NCBI GenBank assembly: GCA_019638285.1 | Contig: JAHBUB010000001.1 | Coordinates: 62,001 to 126,000 of the forward strand | DNA length: 64,000 nt | Direction of reading: 5' to 3' | From: Cyclobacteriaceae bacterium | GTDB taxonomy: Bacteria; Bacteroidota; Bacteroidia; Cytophagales; Cyclobacteriaceae | Shown here: positions 45,086-53,555 of the stretch, piece by piece | Position numbering within the stretch: the first letter of the stretch is position 1 | Layout of the letters: every line of letters begins with the position of its first letter | Program-made: the position numbers and the translations under genes | Notes under the pieces: model-generated | Told to the model about the DNA's origin: nothing | Database searches by the model: none | Seen by the model: the letters and a program-made list of their open reading frames with translations, nothing else

Positions 45086-45604
45086 TTTTAAAAAGAGGAT
45101 TAGTAGTATACCAAAATGAAAAATAATGATAGGGATGAAGTGTTAAGATAAATAAGTCTCTTACAATAGATCAAATTTAGAGATAACCATTAAAAATAAA
45201 AACCTGGCGGATTATTATTAACTCCTTATAACCAATTTGCTCTGGAATGTTGTTGAATTTCTTTTCTGCTTATTATGAGATGTGCAGCTCCGTTAGGTTA
45301 TTATAAGGAAAAGTGGCTGATTCAACTCTGGATAATTTTCACGATAATTATATGGAGAATTAGCCTCGTTTTTCAGTCTACAATTGCATGCCTCTGCCAG
45401 GAAAGGCTCCTGAGAAATCAGATGACTTTGAGAATGTCAATAAGTTGTCTAATAAAATTATCTGAATGCCTTACAAGATTGAAACTTTGATCATTTCTAT
45501 AATGATTATTCATTTTCATCAAAATGACCAATTACTCCTAGAGAATGTCAATAAAAAACGACTATTTTGGGTACGGTAATTTTATAAAATAACCTTTTTA
45601 CGGA
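45086..45604. other. Long intergenic region upstream of the PAS histidine kinase gene
   Basis: 519 bases without a convincing gene. A 71-codon frame at 45275-45490 has no family resemblance and an odd composition. The region contains the 14-base direct repeat annotated separately and is the likely promoter region for both slyD and the kinase gene. Confidence 0.5.
45430..45554. repeat. 14-base direct repeat upstream of the kinase gene
   Basis: GAGAATGTCAATAA occurs at 45430-45443 and again at 45541-45554, 111 bases apart, the second copy about 50 bases before the kinase start. It may be a regulator site or a leftover of duplication. Confidence 0.45.
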
Positions 45605-46816
45605 GTGGATAACAGGTATCAATTCGAAGCAGTATTTAATTATGCCACCATTGGTATGATTATAGCCGACTCAAAAGGAATGATTACGCAATTCAATCGT
45701 TTTGCTGAAACACAATTTGGGTATTCGGAGGAGGAAGTAATTGGCAAATCGATTGAAATGTTACTGCCTTCCGATCTGAAAGAGAAACATACCCACTATC
45801 GGAATCAGTTTATTAATAATCCCACCAATAGGCCGATGGGTGTAGGCCGGGATCTATTTGCCAAACGAAGAGACCATACAGTATTTCCTGTTGAAATAAG
45901 TTTAAGCCATTTTAGGAAGGGTGACGAGAGTTTTGTGATTGCCTTTATAATTGATATTTCAATTCGCAAAAAAGCGGAAGCGGAATTGTCTGAGTCTGCA
46001 CACAGGATCAAAATAATTAATACTGAACTGGAACAGAAGATAGACAGTAGAACAAAAATGCTGAAGGAGACTTTAGCAGAGTTGGTGGCATCAAAAGACG
46101 ATTTGTACAAAGCATTAAAAAAGGAAAGGGAATTGGGCGACCTGAAATCTCGGTTTGTAACGCTTGCTTCTCATGAATTCAGAACACCACTGAGTACAAT
46201 TTTATCTTCTGCCTCCTTGATCGGAAAATACAACATGGAAGAAGATGCCCCAAAAAGACAAAAACATGTGGATCGCATCAAAGAAGCCGTAGGAAATATG
46301 AGGGATATTCTGGAAGACTTCCTCTCATTGGGCAAGTTGGAAGAGGGACAGATTGATATAAATATGGAATTGCTAACGAATGAGGAGTTGAAGGAGGAAT
46401 TGCATCGAGTAGTGAATAGTATGGATCAGCTTCATAAACCCGGACAGAAAATACAACTTGAGTCTACAGATGTAGGCGAAGTAAGGGTAGACAAAAAGTT
46501 AATGGTAAGTGTGATTTCTAATCTTTTGTCGAATGCGATAAAATTTAGTCCCAATAATTCATCAATTCATCTTAAGTACGAAAAGGTAAATAATAATTTT
46601 TTGTTTGCAGTGACAGATTCTGGCATTGGAATATCTGCTGAAGATCAGCAACACTTATTTGAGCGTTTTTTCAGGGCTAAGAATGCATCTAATATTCAAG
46701 GTACAGGATTGGGGTTAAACATAGTGTCCAAATACCTCGAATTGATGGGCGGTAAAATTAGTTGTAAAAGTGCTATAAATGAAGGTACCACGTTTATCAT
46801 TGAGATACCCCAATAA
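45605..46816 (+). CDS. Soluble PAS-domain sensor histidine kinase, FixL-like haem PAS candidate
   Basis: 403 residues from a GTG start; a stop codon lies just upstream in frame, so no earlier start is likely. There is no membrane segment. A PAS domain (about 5-122) is followed by a coiled coil (125-180), the phosphorylated His190 in SHEFRTPLS, and an HATPase domain (SNLLSNAIKFSPNN, DSGIGIS, GTGLGLNI). In the PAS domain His62 and Arg82 stand 20 residues apart, as do the haem ligand His200 and oxygen-sensing Arg220 in B. japonicum FixL, and KRRDxTxFP follows in both. It precedes a response regulator gene by 48 bases. Haem binding is inferred. Confidence 0.9.
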   Translation: MDNRYQFEAVFNYATIGMIIADSKGMITQFNRFAETQFGYSEEEVIGKSIEMLLPSDLKEKHTHYRNQFINNPTNRPMGVGRDLFAKRRDHTVFPVEISLSHFRKGDESFVIAFIIDISIRKKAEAELSESAHRIKIINTELEQKIDSRTKMLKETLAELVASKDDLYKALKKERELGDLKSRFVTLASHEFRTPLSTILSSASLIGKYNMEEDAPKRQKHVDRIKEAVGNMRDILEDFLSLGKLEEGQIDINMELLTNEELKEELHRVVNSMDQLHKPGQKIQLESTDVGEVRVDKKLMVSVISNLLSNAIKFSPNNSSIHLKYEKVNNNFLFAVTDSGIGISAEDQQHLFERFFRAKNASNIQGTGLGLNIVSKYLELMGGKISCKSAINEGTTFIIEIPQ

Positions 46817-46864
46817 TGAATTGCACTTTTACTAAACTTGCAATAAAATGTTAATAACTAGTTT

Positions 46865-47923
46865 ATGAAAAACATTCTAATCATAGAGGATAATTTGGAG
46901 GTAAGGGAGAATACGGCAGAGATTCTCGAGTTGGCCGGGTATAAAGTGTTTACCGCTGAAAATGGTAAAATAGGAGTAGAGGTGGCAATTGATGAAAAGC
47001 CGGATCTCATTGTATGTGATATTATGATGCCTGTGCTGGATGGATACGGAGTGCTTCATTTACTGAGCAAAAACCCTGAAACCACCACGATCCCATTTAT
47101 TTTTCTGACTGCTAAGGCTGAAAAAAGCGACTATCAGAAGGGAATGGAAATGGGTGCTGATGGATATATCTCTAAGCCGTTTGATGATACTGAGCTACTT
47201 AATGCCATTGAAACCCGTTTAAAGAAGAGTGAGATTCTTAGACAAACCTTCTCTCAGGATCAGACTGGGGTGAATGATTTTATTAACTCGGTCAAATCAA
47301 ATACAAACATCAAATTACTCTCTGATACATACGAGGTAGCCAAGTTCAAGAAGAAACATGTACTGTACTCTGAGGATGGGTATCCTCGCAATTTGTATTT
47401 TGTACGATCAGGAAAAATAAAGACTTACAAAATCAATGAGGATGGTAAAGAATTAATTATTGAAATAAGCAGCACAGGAGATTTTGTAGGCTATACACCT
47501 ATTTTGGAAGATACTGTTTATAAGGATGCATCTGAAGTTTTAGAAGATGCAGAAGTAATGATCATACCGCGGGAGGATTTTGTGAAATTGATTAGTTATG
47601 ATAGCCAGGTGGCAGGTCAGTTTATAAAATTGCTTGCCAAAAATGTGCATGAAAAGGAGGATAGACTGCTTAGTTTGGCCTATAATTCAGTGCGTAAACG
47701 TGTGGCCTCCGGCTTGATTGAGATCTTTGATAAGTTTAAAAGTCAGATGCAAGAAGACACGAGAATTAAAATATCACGCGATGACCTGGCACGGATTGTA
47801 GGCACGGCAACTGAGTCTTTGATCAGAACGTTAAGCGATTTTAAAAGCGAGAAATTAATAGATATTGAATCTGGAAAAATCCTTATACTTAAAGATGATA
47901 AGCTGAGAAATTTATCAAATTGA
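46865..47923 (+). CDS. Response regulator with fused CRP/FNR output protein
   Basis: 352 residues. The receiver domain (1-122) has the acidic pair Glu8-Asp9, phosphoacceptor Asp52 (CDIMMPVLDG) and SKPF. Residues about 150-260 are a cyclic-nucleotide-type sensor (YFVRSGKIKTYKINEDGKEL, IEISSTGDFVGYTPI), and 290-345 a CRP-type helix-turn-helix (ISRDDLARIVGTATESLIRTL). The recognition helix keeps the Glu and Arg of FNR and CRP (TESLIRTL). FNR-type cluster cysteines are absent. It is the partner of the PAS kinase encoded just upstream and likely controls the stress genes nearby. Its end overlaps the convergent gene by nine bases. Confidence 0.93.
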   Translation: MKNILIIEDNLEVRENTAEILELAGYKVFTAENGKIGVEVAIDEKPDLIVCDIMMPVLDGYGVLHLLSKNPETTTIPFIFLTAKAEKSDYQKGMEMGADGYISKPFDDTELLNAIETRLKKSEILRQTFSQDQTGVNDFINSVKSNTNIKLLSDTYEVAKFKKKHVLYSEDGYPRNLYFVRSGKIKTYKINEDGKELIIEISSTGDFVGYTPILEDTVYKDASEVLEDAEVMIIPREDFVKLISYDSQVAGQFIKLLAKNVHEKEDRLLSLAYNSVRKRVASGLIEIFDKFKSQMQEDTRIKISRDDLARIVGTATESLIRTLSDFKSEKLIDIESGKILILKDDKLRNLSN

Positions 47924-48280
47924 ATTATTATTTATCAATTCAGCTTCATGATTTTGCCTATCTAAAGTCCAATCTTCGGTAAGTGAAATTTCGATCCAGA
48001 TCGTACCCGACTTTCTATAGACCAGGCATGCCACTCCCGTTTTTTCTGAAATTATAGCTTTAAGCTCGGCTACTGTTGTGGTGCGATCAATATTTATTGA
48101 GATTGTCTTTTTACCTAAAACATAGTTAGGGGCCAATAGAATATTGGTCTTTTGACTCTTATTACCCCCTTCACCTACTGACGATTTATAGAACTCGATT
48201 TTTAAAAATGGAAACAATTGAGTGAATTCTTTCTGAAAATCTCTTACTGATTTATGTTCATCAATTTTTAGAGCAGACAT
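47915..48280 (-). CDS. Hypothetical protein of the stress cluster
   Basis: 121 residues from the ATG at 48280; the frame opens only from a TTG at 48298. No family recognised. The sequence is a mixed alpha/beta protein with a positively charged middle (SVGEGGNKSQKTNILLAPNY) and a closing strand WIEISLTEDWTLDRQNHEAEL. No signal peptide or membrane segment. It overlaps the 3' end of the response regulator gene by nine bases on the opposite strand and lies beyond the DUF302 gene on the same strand, separated by about 230 bases holding a 33-base palindrome. Confidence 0.65.
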   Translation of the reverse strand: MSALKIDEHKSVRDFQKEFTQLFPFLKIEFYKSSVGEGGNKSQKTNILLAPNYVLGKKTISINIDRTTTVAELKAIISEKTGVACLVYRKSGTIWIEISLTEDWTLDRQNHEAELINNNSI

Positions 48281-48452
48281 GAGGCTGAGGACTGGCAAAA
48301 TTTATATCAATCTATTTTATCAAAGATAAACGGACATTGGGGCAAGTGTGAATGATTACTATCAAGGTACGATATGATAAAAATCAGATGCAAAAGATCC
48401 CTCAGCCCGTTTATAGTACTGTTCAACATATTTTACTGAAAATGATAACATT

Positions 48453-48485
48453 AATAAACTGATAATCAATGATTAACAGTTTATT
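48453..48485. promoter_or_regulatory. 33-base near-perfect palindrome downstream of DUF302 gene
   Basis: AATAAACTG (48453-48461) and CAGTTTATT (48477-48485) are exact inverse complements, and TAATCA/TGATTA (48463-48468, 48470-48475) pair inside. Only three positions break symmetry. It could be a terminator for the DUF302 gene or a regulator site; no long T tract follows. Confidence 0.7.
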
Positions 48486-48507
48486 GGCTAATAATCTTCC
48501 AAAATGT

Positions 48508-48900
48508 TTAGGGACAGGAATCAACAGCATGCTTTAGCCGTGTGCTCACATTTATCGCTACTTCGCTTAGTTTTTCATTTTTAATGCTTTTGGCCATTGT
48601 TTCCATCGGATTGATTGCAGAGATCATCACTTCGCCAGTCTCGGTCTCTTGTACTGCAATATTGCAAGGCAACATTACACCAATTGTGGGTTCCAAGGTA
48701 AGCGCTTGATGGGCAAAACTGGGATTACAAGCACCAAGTATTTGGTATTTTCTGAAATCGACATCCAGTTTTTTTTTGAGGGTGGCCTTTACATCAATCG
48801 TTGTAAGGATACCGAAACCTTCCTTTTGTAGATTGTCTGTAATGTTGTCAATGGTATCATCGAATGATAAAGCTGACTTTTTTGAATAGTGATATTCCAT
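48508..48900 (-). CDS. DUF302 family protein
   Basis: 130 residues. The DUF302 pattern is clear: KEGFGILTTIDVKATLKKKL, DFRKYQILGACNP, ALTLEPTIGVMLPCNIAVQE. The two conserved cysteines in the last two blocks are present. The family is often beside redox and stress genes; structures show a two-layer alpha/beta fold, with no agreed activity. It is divergent from hpf, with a 24-base dyad in the shared promoter space. Confidence 0.88.
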   Translation of the reverse strand: MEYHYSKKSALSFDDTIDNITDNLQKEGFGILTTIDVKATLKKKLDVDFRKYQILGACNPSFAHQALTLEPTIGVMLPCNIAVQETETGEVMISAINPMETMAKSIKNEKLSEVAINVSTRLKHAVDSCP

Positions 48901-48958
48901 GTTTCTGTGCTTATTTTTTACAAATGCATATTACTAAAGTTATACCGCTTTCTTTATG

Positions 48959-48982
48959 ATCAGAATAAGGTCTTATCCTGAT
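48959..48982. promoter_or_regulatory. 24-base dyad between DUF302 and hpf, candidate operator
   Basis: ATCAGAATAAGGTCTTATCCTGAT is symmetric at 20 of 24 positions, with ATAAG and CTTAT as inner arms. It lies 59-82 bases before the DUF302 start and 81-104 before hpf. A site for the nearby CRP-type regulator is likely by position only. Confidence 0.6.
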
Positions 48983-49062
48983 ATTTATCAGTGTTGATGT
49001 AATAAAAAAAGACGTATTTCAGGCATTGTGAAATATTATTAATCATTAATTAGCCAGATTAC

Positions 49063-49350
49063 ATGCAAGTACTAATAAAATCCGTTCGCATTAACTTACA
49101 GCCAGAGTTAGAGGAGTTTATCCATGACAAAGTAGAGCGATTGGAGAAGCTAAATGATAGAATTGTGAGGGCTCATGTTACACTGTCTGTTGAACAAGGG
49201 AGTAGCCCTCAAAATAAAACCTGTGAAATTTTATTGTCTATTCCTGGTGAGGATCCTTTTTTGAAGAAAACGGGAGCCAGCTTTGAGGAAGCCGTTTCAG
49301 AAGCCGTTACTGCCTTGGAGACATTACTCCGTAGAAAAAAAGTCCGCTAG
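49063..49350 (+). CDS. hpf: Ribosome hibernation promoting factor (HPF/YfiA family, short form)
   Basis: 95 residues, a short HPF without the C-terminal dimerisation domain. Recognised by the beta-alpha-beta layout (MQVLIKSVRINLQPELEEFI, HDKVERLEKLNDRIVRAHV, KTCEILLSIPGEDPFLKK) and the final basic helix LETLLRRKKVR. It binds the 30S A and P sites and silences ribosomes in stationary phase or hypoxia. Directly upstream of a universal stress protein gene on the same strand and probably co-transcribed. Confidence 0.93.
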   Translation: MQVLIKSVRINLQPELEEFIHDKVERLEKLNDRIVRAHVTLSVEQGSSPQNKTCEILLSIPGEDPFLKKTGASFEEAVSEAVTALETLLRRKKVR

Positions 49351-49426
49351 GCAATGTATTACAGGTTCCGCAGAATATGAATCCACAAAAAGCACATTGT
49401 GCAATCGAACCAATAGAGATGACGAA

Positions 49427-50248
49427 ATGATGAAGAGAATATTGGTACCTACTGATTTTTCCACTTGTGCAAATGCAGCTGCGGAAATGGCAATGCGGCT
49501 CGCTAAGCTCAGTGGAGCAGAGATTTATTTTCTTCACTTGGCGGTTGGTGACTTCTCGCCATTCCCTGTACCGGGCAAATCAGGTAGCCTTGATGACAAC
49601 CAAGCAGCAATTGAAAAGGATAATCTTGCCCAGATGGTGGAGGCAGCTGAAGCAGACGGCATTCGCGCAAAGTATGAATTGGTATTAGGCAATGGCAAGG
49701 AGCAAATTCAGGATTATATTCAACCACTTCAGATAGATTTTCTGGTAATGGGTTCGCATGGTGCTACCGGCATTAGAGAATTAGTAATAGGTTCAAAGAC
49801 ACAAAATGTAATTCGTAATATTAAAATACCCTGTTTGGTAGTGAAGGGAATGCCCAGAGCAAGTGAGTTGAAGCACATTGTGTTTGCGTCAGATTTTAGA
49901 AAGGATTGCTCTAGTTCGTTCGAGGTGGTTATTGCCTTTGCCAGAGTGTGGCACTCAAGAATACATTTACTGTTTGTAAATTTGCTTAATCATCTTGTTG
50001 ATGAAAATGCTGCTCGTTTGATGATGTCTAATCAAATGGAGAATTTTTCAAATATTGATTATACACTCAATATGATTGAAACCAATGACAAAGAATTTGG
50101 AATAGCTCAGTTTGCCAAAGAAATAGATGCAGATATGATTGCAGTATCAATGGAAACCAGGACTCTTCTGAGTCGATTATTCAACCCAAGTGTTGCAGAA
50201 CAGTTGATCAATCGTTCTGCAATACCTGTGTTGATTATTAAACAATAA
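49427..50248 (+). CDS. Universal stress protein, two UspA domains in tandem (plus strand)
   Basis: 273 residues from the ATG at 49427 (or the next ATG three bases on). A longer in-frame start would overlap hpf. The first UspA unit (1-150) has KRILVPTDFS and the ATP-binding motif GSHGATGIRELVIGS, which fits G-x2-G-x9-G-S. The second unit (151-273) lacks a full ATP motif and ends RSAIPVLIIKQ. It is in the same operon as hpf and probably induced with it. It faces another tandem UspA gene (50256-51098), with only seven bases between their stops. Confidence 0.92.
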   Translation: MMKRILVPTDFSTCANAAAEMAMRLAKLSGAEIYFLHLAVGDFSPFPVPGKSGSLDDNQAAIEKDNLAQMVEAAEADGIRAKYELVLGNGKEQIQDYIQPLQIDFLVMGSHGATGIRELVIGSKTQNVIRNIKIPCLVVKGMPRASELKHIVFASDFRKDCSSSFEVVIAFARVWHSRIHLLFVNLLNHLVDENAARLMMSNQMENFSNIDYTLNMIETNDKEFGIAQFAKEIDADMIAVSMETRTLLSRLFNPSVAEQLINRSAIPVLIIKQ

Positions 50249-50255
50249 TTGGAAA

Positions 50256-51098
50256 CTATTTTTTCGGGGCTGTTAGATTGTCCTTGTTAAAGGTCAACAT
50301 AGGTACGTAAGAATGGAAAGCCAGTTTACGGGTTACACTTCTGCTGAATAATTTTTCAAAAAAGCTTAGTTTGTGAGTGAACATAACGAGGATATCTGCC
50401 TTTTTCCGGATAATAAAGTCGTCAATGGCCTCAGGTATAGCATCATTTTTAGATAGGTGAAAAGAAATTTTATCATATTTCATTTTTGCAATTAAATCCG
50501 ATTTTAACTGTTTCGGAACAAGCTTGATTGGGGTATCCTCTGGAGTTACATGTAACACGTCAATATTTGCGTTGAATGGTTTAACAAACTTACAAACTGT
50601 GGATAGTTCCTTTTCCATATTTACTAAGTCAGTAGCGTACACTACTTTCTTGAAGTTCTTAAAAGTTGCATTCTGAGGCACTATAATAACTGGGACAATA
50701 GAACCCTGAATCATAGCAGCGGCATTGCTTCCAATAAGTACCTTTTGAAGCCCAGTAGCGCCAAGTGTCCCCATGATGACCAAGTCTATTTTGCTCTTTC
50801 TTAGAAATCGCTGAAGTACATTGGTTACGGGAAATCCGGTGAGAAGACGAACTGTAATTTTAAGCTCTCCTTTTATTTGAGACTTTATTTCATTTACCAG
50901 TATATCCAGTTCATTATTCGCAAATTTTTTCATTTCCGCTTCAAGTTTTGGCGTTACCATGATGGCACGCGAGGAAGCCTGGCTGTATACCACATTGACA
51001 ATCATTAGTTCGGAATCTGTTTTTTTTGCCAGCTTGGCAGCATATAAAACAGCTACTTTAGAAGGTTTGGAGAAATCAGTTGGGACAAGAATGGTCAT
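50256..51098 (-). CDS. Universal stress protein, two UspA domains in tandem (minus strand)
   Basis: 280 residues. First unit MTILVPTDFSKPSKVAVLYA with ATP motif GTLGATGLQKVLIGS (G-x2-G-x9-G-S) and closing GSIVPVIIVPQ. Second unit starts near residue 152 (KKVVYATDLVNMEKEL) and lacks the ATP motif. Such proteins bind ATP and help survive starvation or low oxygen. It converges on the other UspA gene; a palindrome 32 bases above its start may control it. Confidence 0.92.
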   Translation of the reverse strand: MTILVPTDFSKPSKVAVLYAAKLAKKTDSELMIVNVVYSQASSRAIMVTPKLEAEMKKFANNELDILVNEIKSQIKGELKITVRLLTGFPVTNVLQRFLRKSKIDLVIMGTLGATGLQKVLIGSNAAAMIQGSIVPVIIVPQNATFKNFKKVVYATDLVNMEKELSTVCKFVKPFNANIDVLHVTPEDTPIKLVPKQLKSDLIAKMKYDKISFHLSKNDAIPEAIDDFIIRKKADILVMFTHKLSFFEKLFSRSVTRKLAFHSYVPMLTFNKDNLTAPKK

Positions 51099-51129
51099 GG
51101 TTCATTATTTATTTTGAAGAATACCTAAT

Positions 51130-51145
51130 AACACATCTATGTGTT
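51130..51145. promoter_or_regulatory. Palindrome above the minus-strand universal stress gene
   Basis: AACACAT (51130-51136) and ATGTGTT (51139-51145) form a perfect inverted repeat with CT between. It lies 32-47 bases above the start codon at 51098, where a -35-region activator or repressor would bind. The arm TGTGTT resembles CRP half-sites, but the link is a guess. Confidence 0.5.
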
Positions 51146-51252
51146 GAAACCTCAATTTAGATGAGTTCCTTCAGTAAAAATATGACAGTGATCATGTAAG
51201 ATGAAAACACAAATCAGCAATCAAATAGAAGAATATTTATTTGCTAATAATA

Positions 51253-52263
51253 TTATACACCCTTAATTCTTCTGATGAAGGAAATGGCAGATGCTTTGTT
51301 CCAGCGAGCAAATCTTCCCCGTTGAATCAATAACTCATTATCCTCAGGATGATTAAGATAATAATAAAACACAAAGGGTGCTGTCGGATTCTCCCAACCC
51401 AACATTTGCCCGAATCGGAGATCGTTAAAAACAAGTTGGCCATCGTATTCTGATGCCACATAATAACCCTCTGAGAAGCGTTTTAAATGCTGAACATCTT
51501 CATGATCTGCTATGGGACTTAGGAGCTCTTCATTTCTGCTAAAGAACTGAAAGGGAATGGTAGTTTGCGAATCGAATACAGACCGGTAACCTATGTAAAA
51601 ACCATCATCAGTTTCGGCCACGATGTTCCATAACCATACATTTCCTGGAGTAGGGGTAGTAAAGTAGCGCTTATAGTTAATTTGCTGGGCAGCAAAATTA
51701 TTTTCGATAGGAGTTCTTACGAGCAGTTTGTTAGTCAATCCATAAGCTAGATAAAGTACACTAATTATAATTGCATTTCTGGCCCATTTCTTTCTTCCTG
51801 AATGCCCTGATGGACACAATACCAATAAGAAGGCAGCAACCCCCAAGGATATTGAGAACAATGGATCGGCAACAAAAAGTGTATGGAAAGACACACGATA
51901 ATGGCTAAAGGGTTCGAACCAGGCGGTGCCATAGGCATTGAATGCATCCAGGAATATATGTACAAGTAATTGGATCGAGATAAATCCTGTCCAGGCGCGA
52001 ACAGACATGCGAGGCACCCATCTCCATCTTGATAAAATTAAGGCAAGCGGATAGGCTGTTAAAACAATAAATAGAATGGAATGTGTAAAACCGCGATGGG
52101 CCAACAGATCATTTGCGGGGGATAGCCAAAAAGAGGCAACAAAATCGATGTCGGGAAGAGATTGTGCTGCCGCTCCAATGAGTAAAGCTTTTTTGCCCAA
52201 TGACTTGCCGGCATATAATTCACCGATGCAAGCACCTAATGCAATATGAGTAAGGGAGTCCAA
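51253..52263 (-). CDS. YdjM-like membrane-bound metal-dependent hydrolase (DUF457 type)
   Basis: 336 residues, integral membrane. MDSLTHIALGACIGE at the N-terminus gives the conserved DxxTH motif, and D38-I-D40 and HRGFTHS (about 56-62) complete the family's metal site. Several hydrophobic segments lie at about 60-190. The C-terminal 130 residues are soluble and of unknown role. E. coli YdjM is SOS-induced; its reaction is not known. It is divergent from the PLD gene, with about 86 bases between starts. Confidence 0.82.
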   Translation of the reverse strand: MDSLTHIALGACIGELYAGKSLGKKALLIGAAAQSLPDIDFVASFWLSPANDLLAHRGFTHSILFIVLTAYPLALILSRWRWVPRMSVRAWTGFISIQLLVHIFLDAFNAYGTAWFEPFSHYRVSFHTLFVADPLFSISLGVAAFLLVLCPSGHSGRKKWARNAIIISVLYLAYGLTNKLLVRTPIENNFAAQQINYKRYFTTPTPGNVWLWNIVAETDDGFYIGYRSVFDSQTTIPFQFFSRNEELLSPIADHEDVQHLKRFSEGYYVASEYDGQLVFNDLRFGQMLGWENPTAPFVFYYYLNHPEDNELLIQRGRFARWNKASAISFIRRIKGV

Positions 52264-52349
52264 ATGTTATTTTTTAAGGGCCACTCTAAAAATTGATATT
52301 TCCTGCAATACCTACTCTGTTTAGTAAAAGATATAACTTACAAACCTAA

Positions 52350-53555
52350 TTGATCAAATTGAAATTGCCAGAGAACCTATTTGGTAAATATTCCGAGAAT
52401 AATCGTGTCAACTTGGTAACAGGAGGGCGACCTTATTTTGATCAGCTCACGGAACTCATTTCTGGTGCAGAAAAGACTGTCCATCTTCAGACTTATATTT
52501 TTGCGGAAGACGAAACTGGTAAATCTGTGGCCAAAGCGTTGACGGATGCTGCCCAGCGGGGTGTAGAAGTATTTTTAATGGTAGATGGTTATGCATCTCA
52601 AGGCCTGAGTAAAGATTTTATTCACTCACTTAAGAAGCAGGGAGTGAAGTTTAAGTTTTTTCAACCGTTGTTTCGGAGTAGAAAATTTTATTTGGGGAGA
52701 CGACTTCATCATAAATTGTGCGTGATCGATTTACGGTATGCGTTGGTTGGGGGTATTAATATAGCTAACCATTATAATGATATCCAGGGGAGCCCTCCAT
52801 GGTTAGATTTTGCGCTTAGGGTAGAGGGTGATCTTGTTCAAGATTTGTTGGTACTGTGTCAAAAAACTTGGAATGGATTTCAACCGCTAAAACGAATTCC
52901 TAAAATCAAAAATGTACCTGCCTTCTCTATTCCTGAGGCGAATAAAAGTATGGTTCGCATGAGGAGGAATGATTGGGTGAGAAGATTGGATGAGATTTCA
53001 TTGAGTTATATTGAATTGTTCAGAAGTGCGGAGTCCCAGATTACCATCCTTTCAAGTTATTTTTTGCCGGGTAGAATTTTTCGGAGGGCCATACGCAATG
53101 CCAGAAAACGTGGTGTTGAGATTACCGTAATTGTAGCTGGGGTCTCTGACGTGAAAATGGCCAAGATGGCGGAAAGATTTATGTACGAATGGCTATTGAC
53201 CAACAGAATCAAAATTTATGAGTATAACCGTACAGTACTTCATGGAAAGCTTGCTATTTGCGATGACAGTTGGATAACGCTTGGGTCATTTAATGTCAAT
53301 GACATTAGTACTTACGCCAGCGTGGAGCTTAACCTGGATGTTAAAGATTCCGTTTTCGCTCTTGAATTAAGAAGGCACCTTGAAAATAATGTGATTAACC
53401 ATAGTACTTTGATCACGGATTCTTACATGGCAACGCATTCGAAATGGTATCAACGGTTTATTCACTGGAGTGCTTTTGTTGCGATTCGGATAATAATTTA
53501 TTTCTTCACTTTTTATTTTAGAAGAATAGTAAGAACGGAAAACAGGAATTCTTGA
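52350..53555 (+). CDS. Phospholipase D-superfamily protein (cardiolipin synthase-like, ClsB type)
   Basis: 401 residues from a TTG start. Two HKD catalytic motifs: His120, Lys122, Asp127 (HHKLCVID) and His298, Lys300, Asp305 (HGKLAICD). There is no N-terminal membrane helix but a hydrophobic C-terminal segment (about 370-392, AFVAIRIIIYFFTFYF), as in ClsB-type enzymes. It probably makes or remodels cardiolipin or phosphatidylglycerol at the membrane. Nuclease activity is less likely given the tail. It is divergent from the YdjM-like gene. Confidence 0.87.
   Translation: MIKLKLPENLFGKYSENNRVNLVTGGRPYFDQLTELISGAEKTVHLQTYIFAEDETGKSVAKALTDAAQRGVEVFLMVDGYASQGLSKDFIHSLKKQGVKFKFFQPLFRSRKFYLGRRLHHKLCVIDLRYALVGGINIANHYNDIQGSPPWLDFALRVEGDLVQDLLVLCQKTWNGFQPLKRIPKIKNVPAFSIPEANKSMVRMRRNDWVRRLDEISLSYIELFRSAESQITILSSYFLPGRIFRRAIRNARKRGVEITVIVAGVSDVKMAKMAERFMYEWLLTNRIKIYEYNRTVLHGKLAICDDSWITLGSFNVNDISTYASVELNLDVKDSVFALELRRHLENNVINHSTLITDSYMATHSKWYQRFIHWSAFVAIRIIIYFFTFYFRRIVRTENRNS

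Noticed and set aside
45275..45490. Seventy-one-codon frame upstream of the kinase
   Set aside because: No known family, unusual composition (many Cys, Ile, Leu), no promoter or ribosome site evident; treated as intergenic.
49283..49426. N-terminal extension of the plus-strand universal stress protein
   Set aside because: Lies inside hpf in another frame; the UspA fold starts with MKRILVPTDFS just after the ATG pair at 49427 and 49430.
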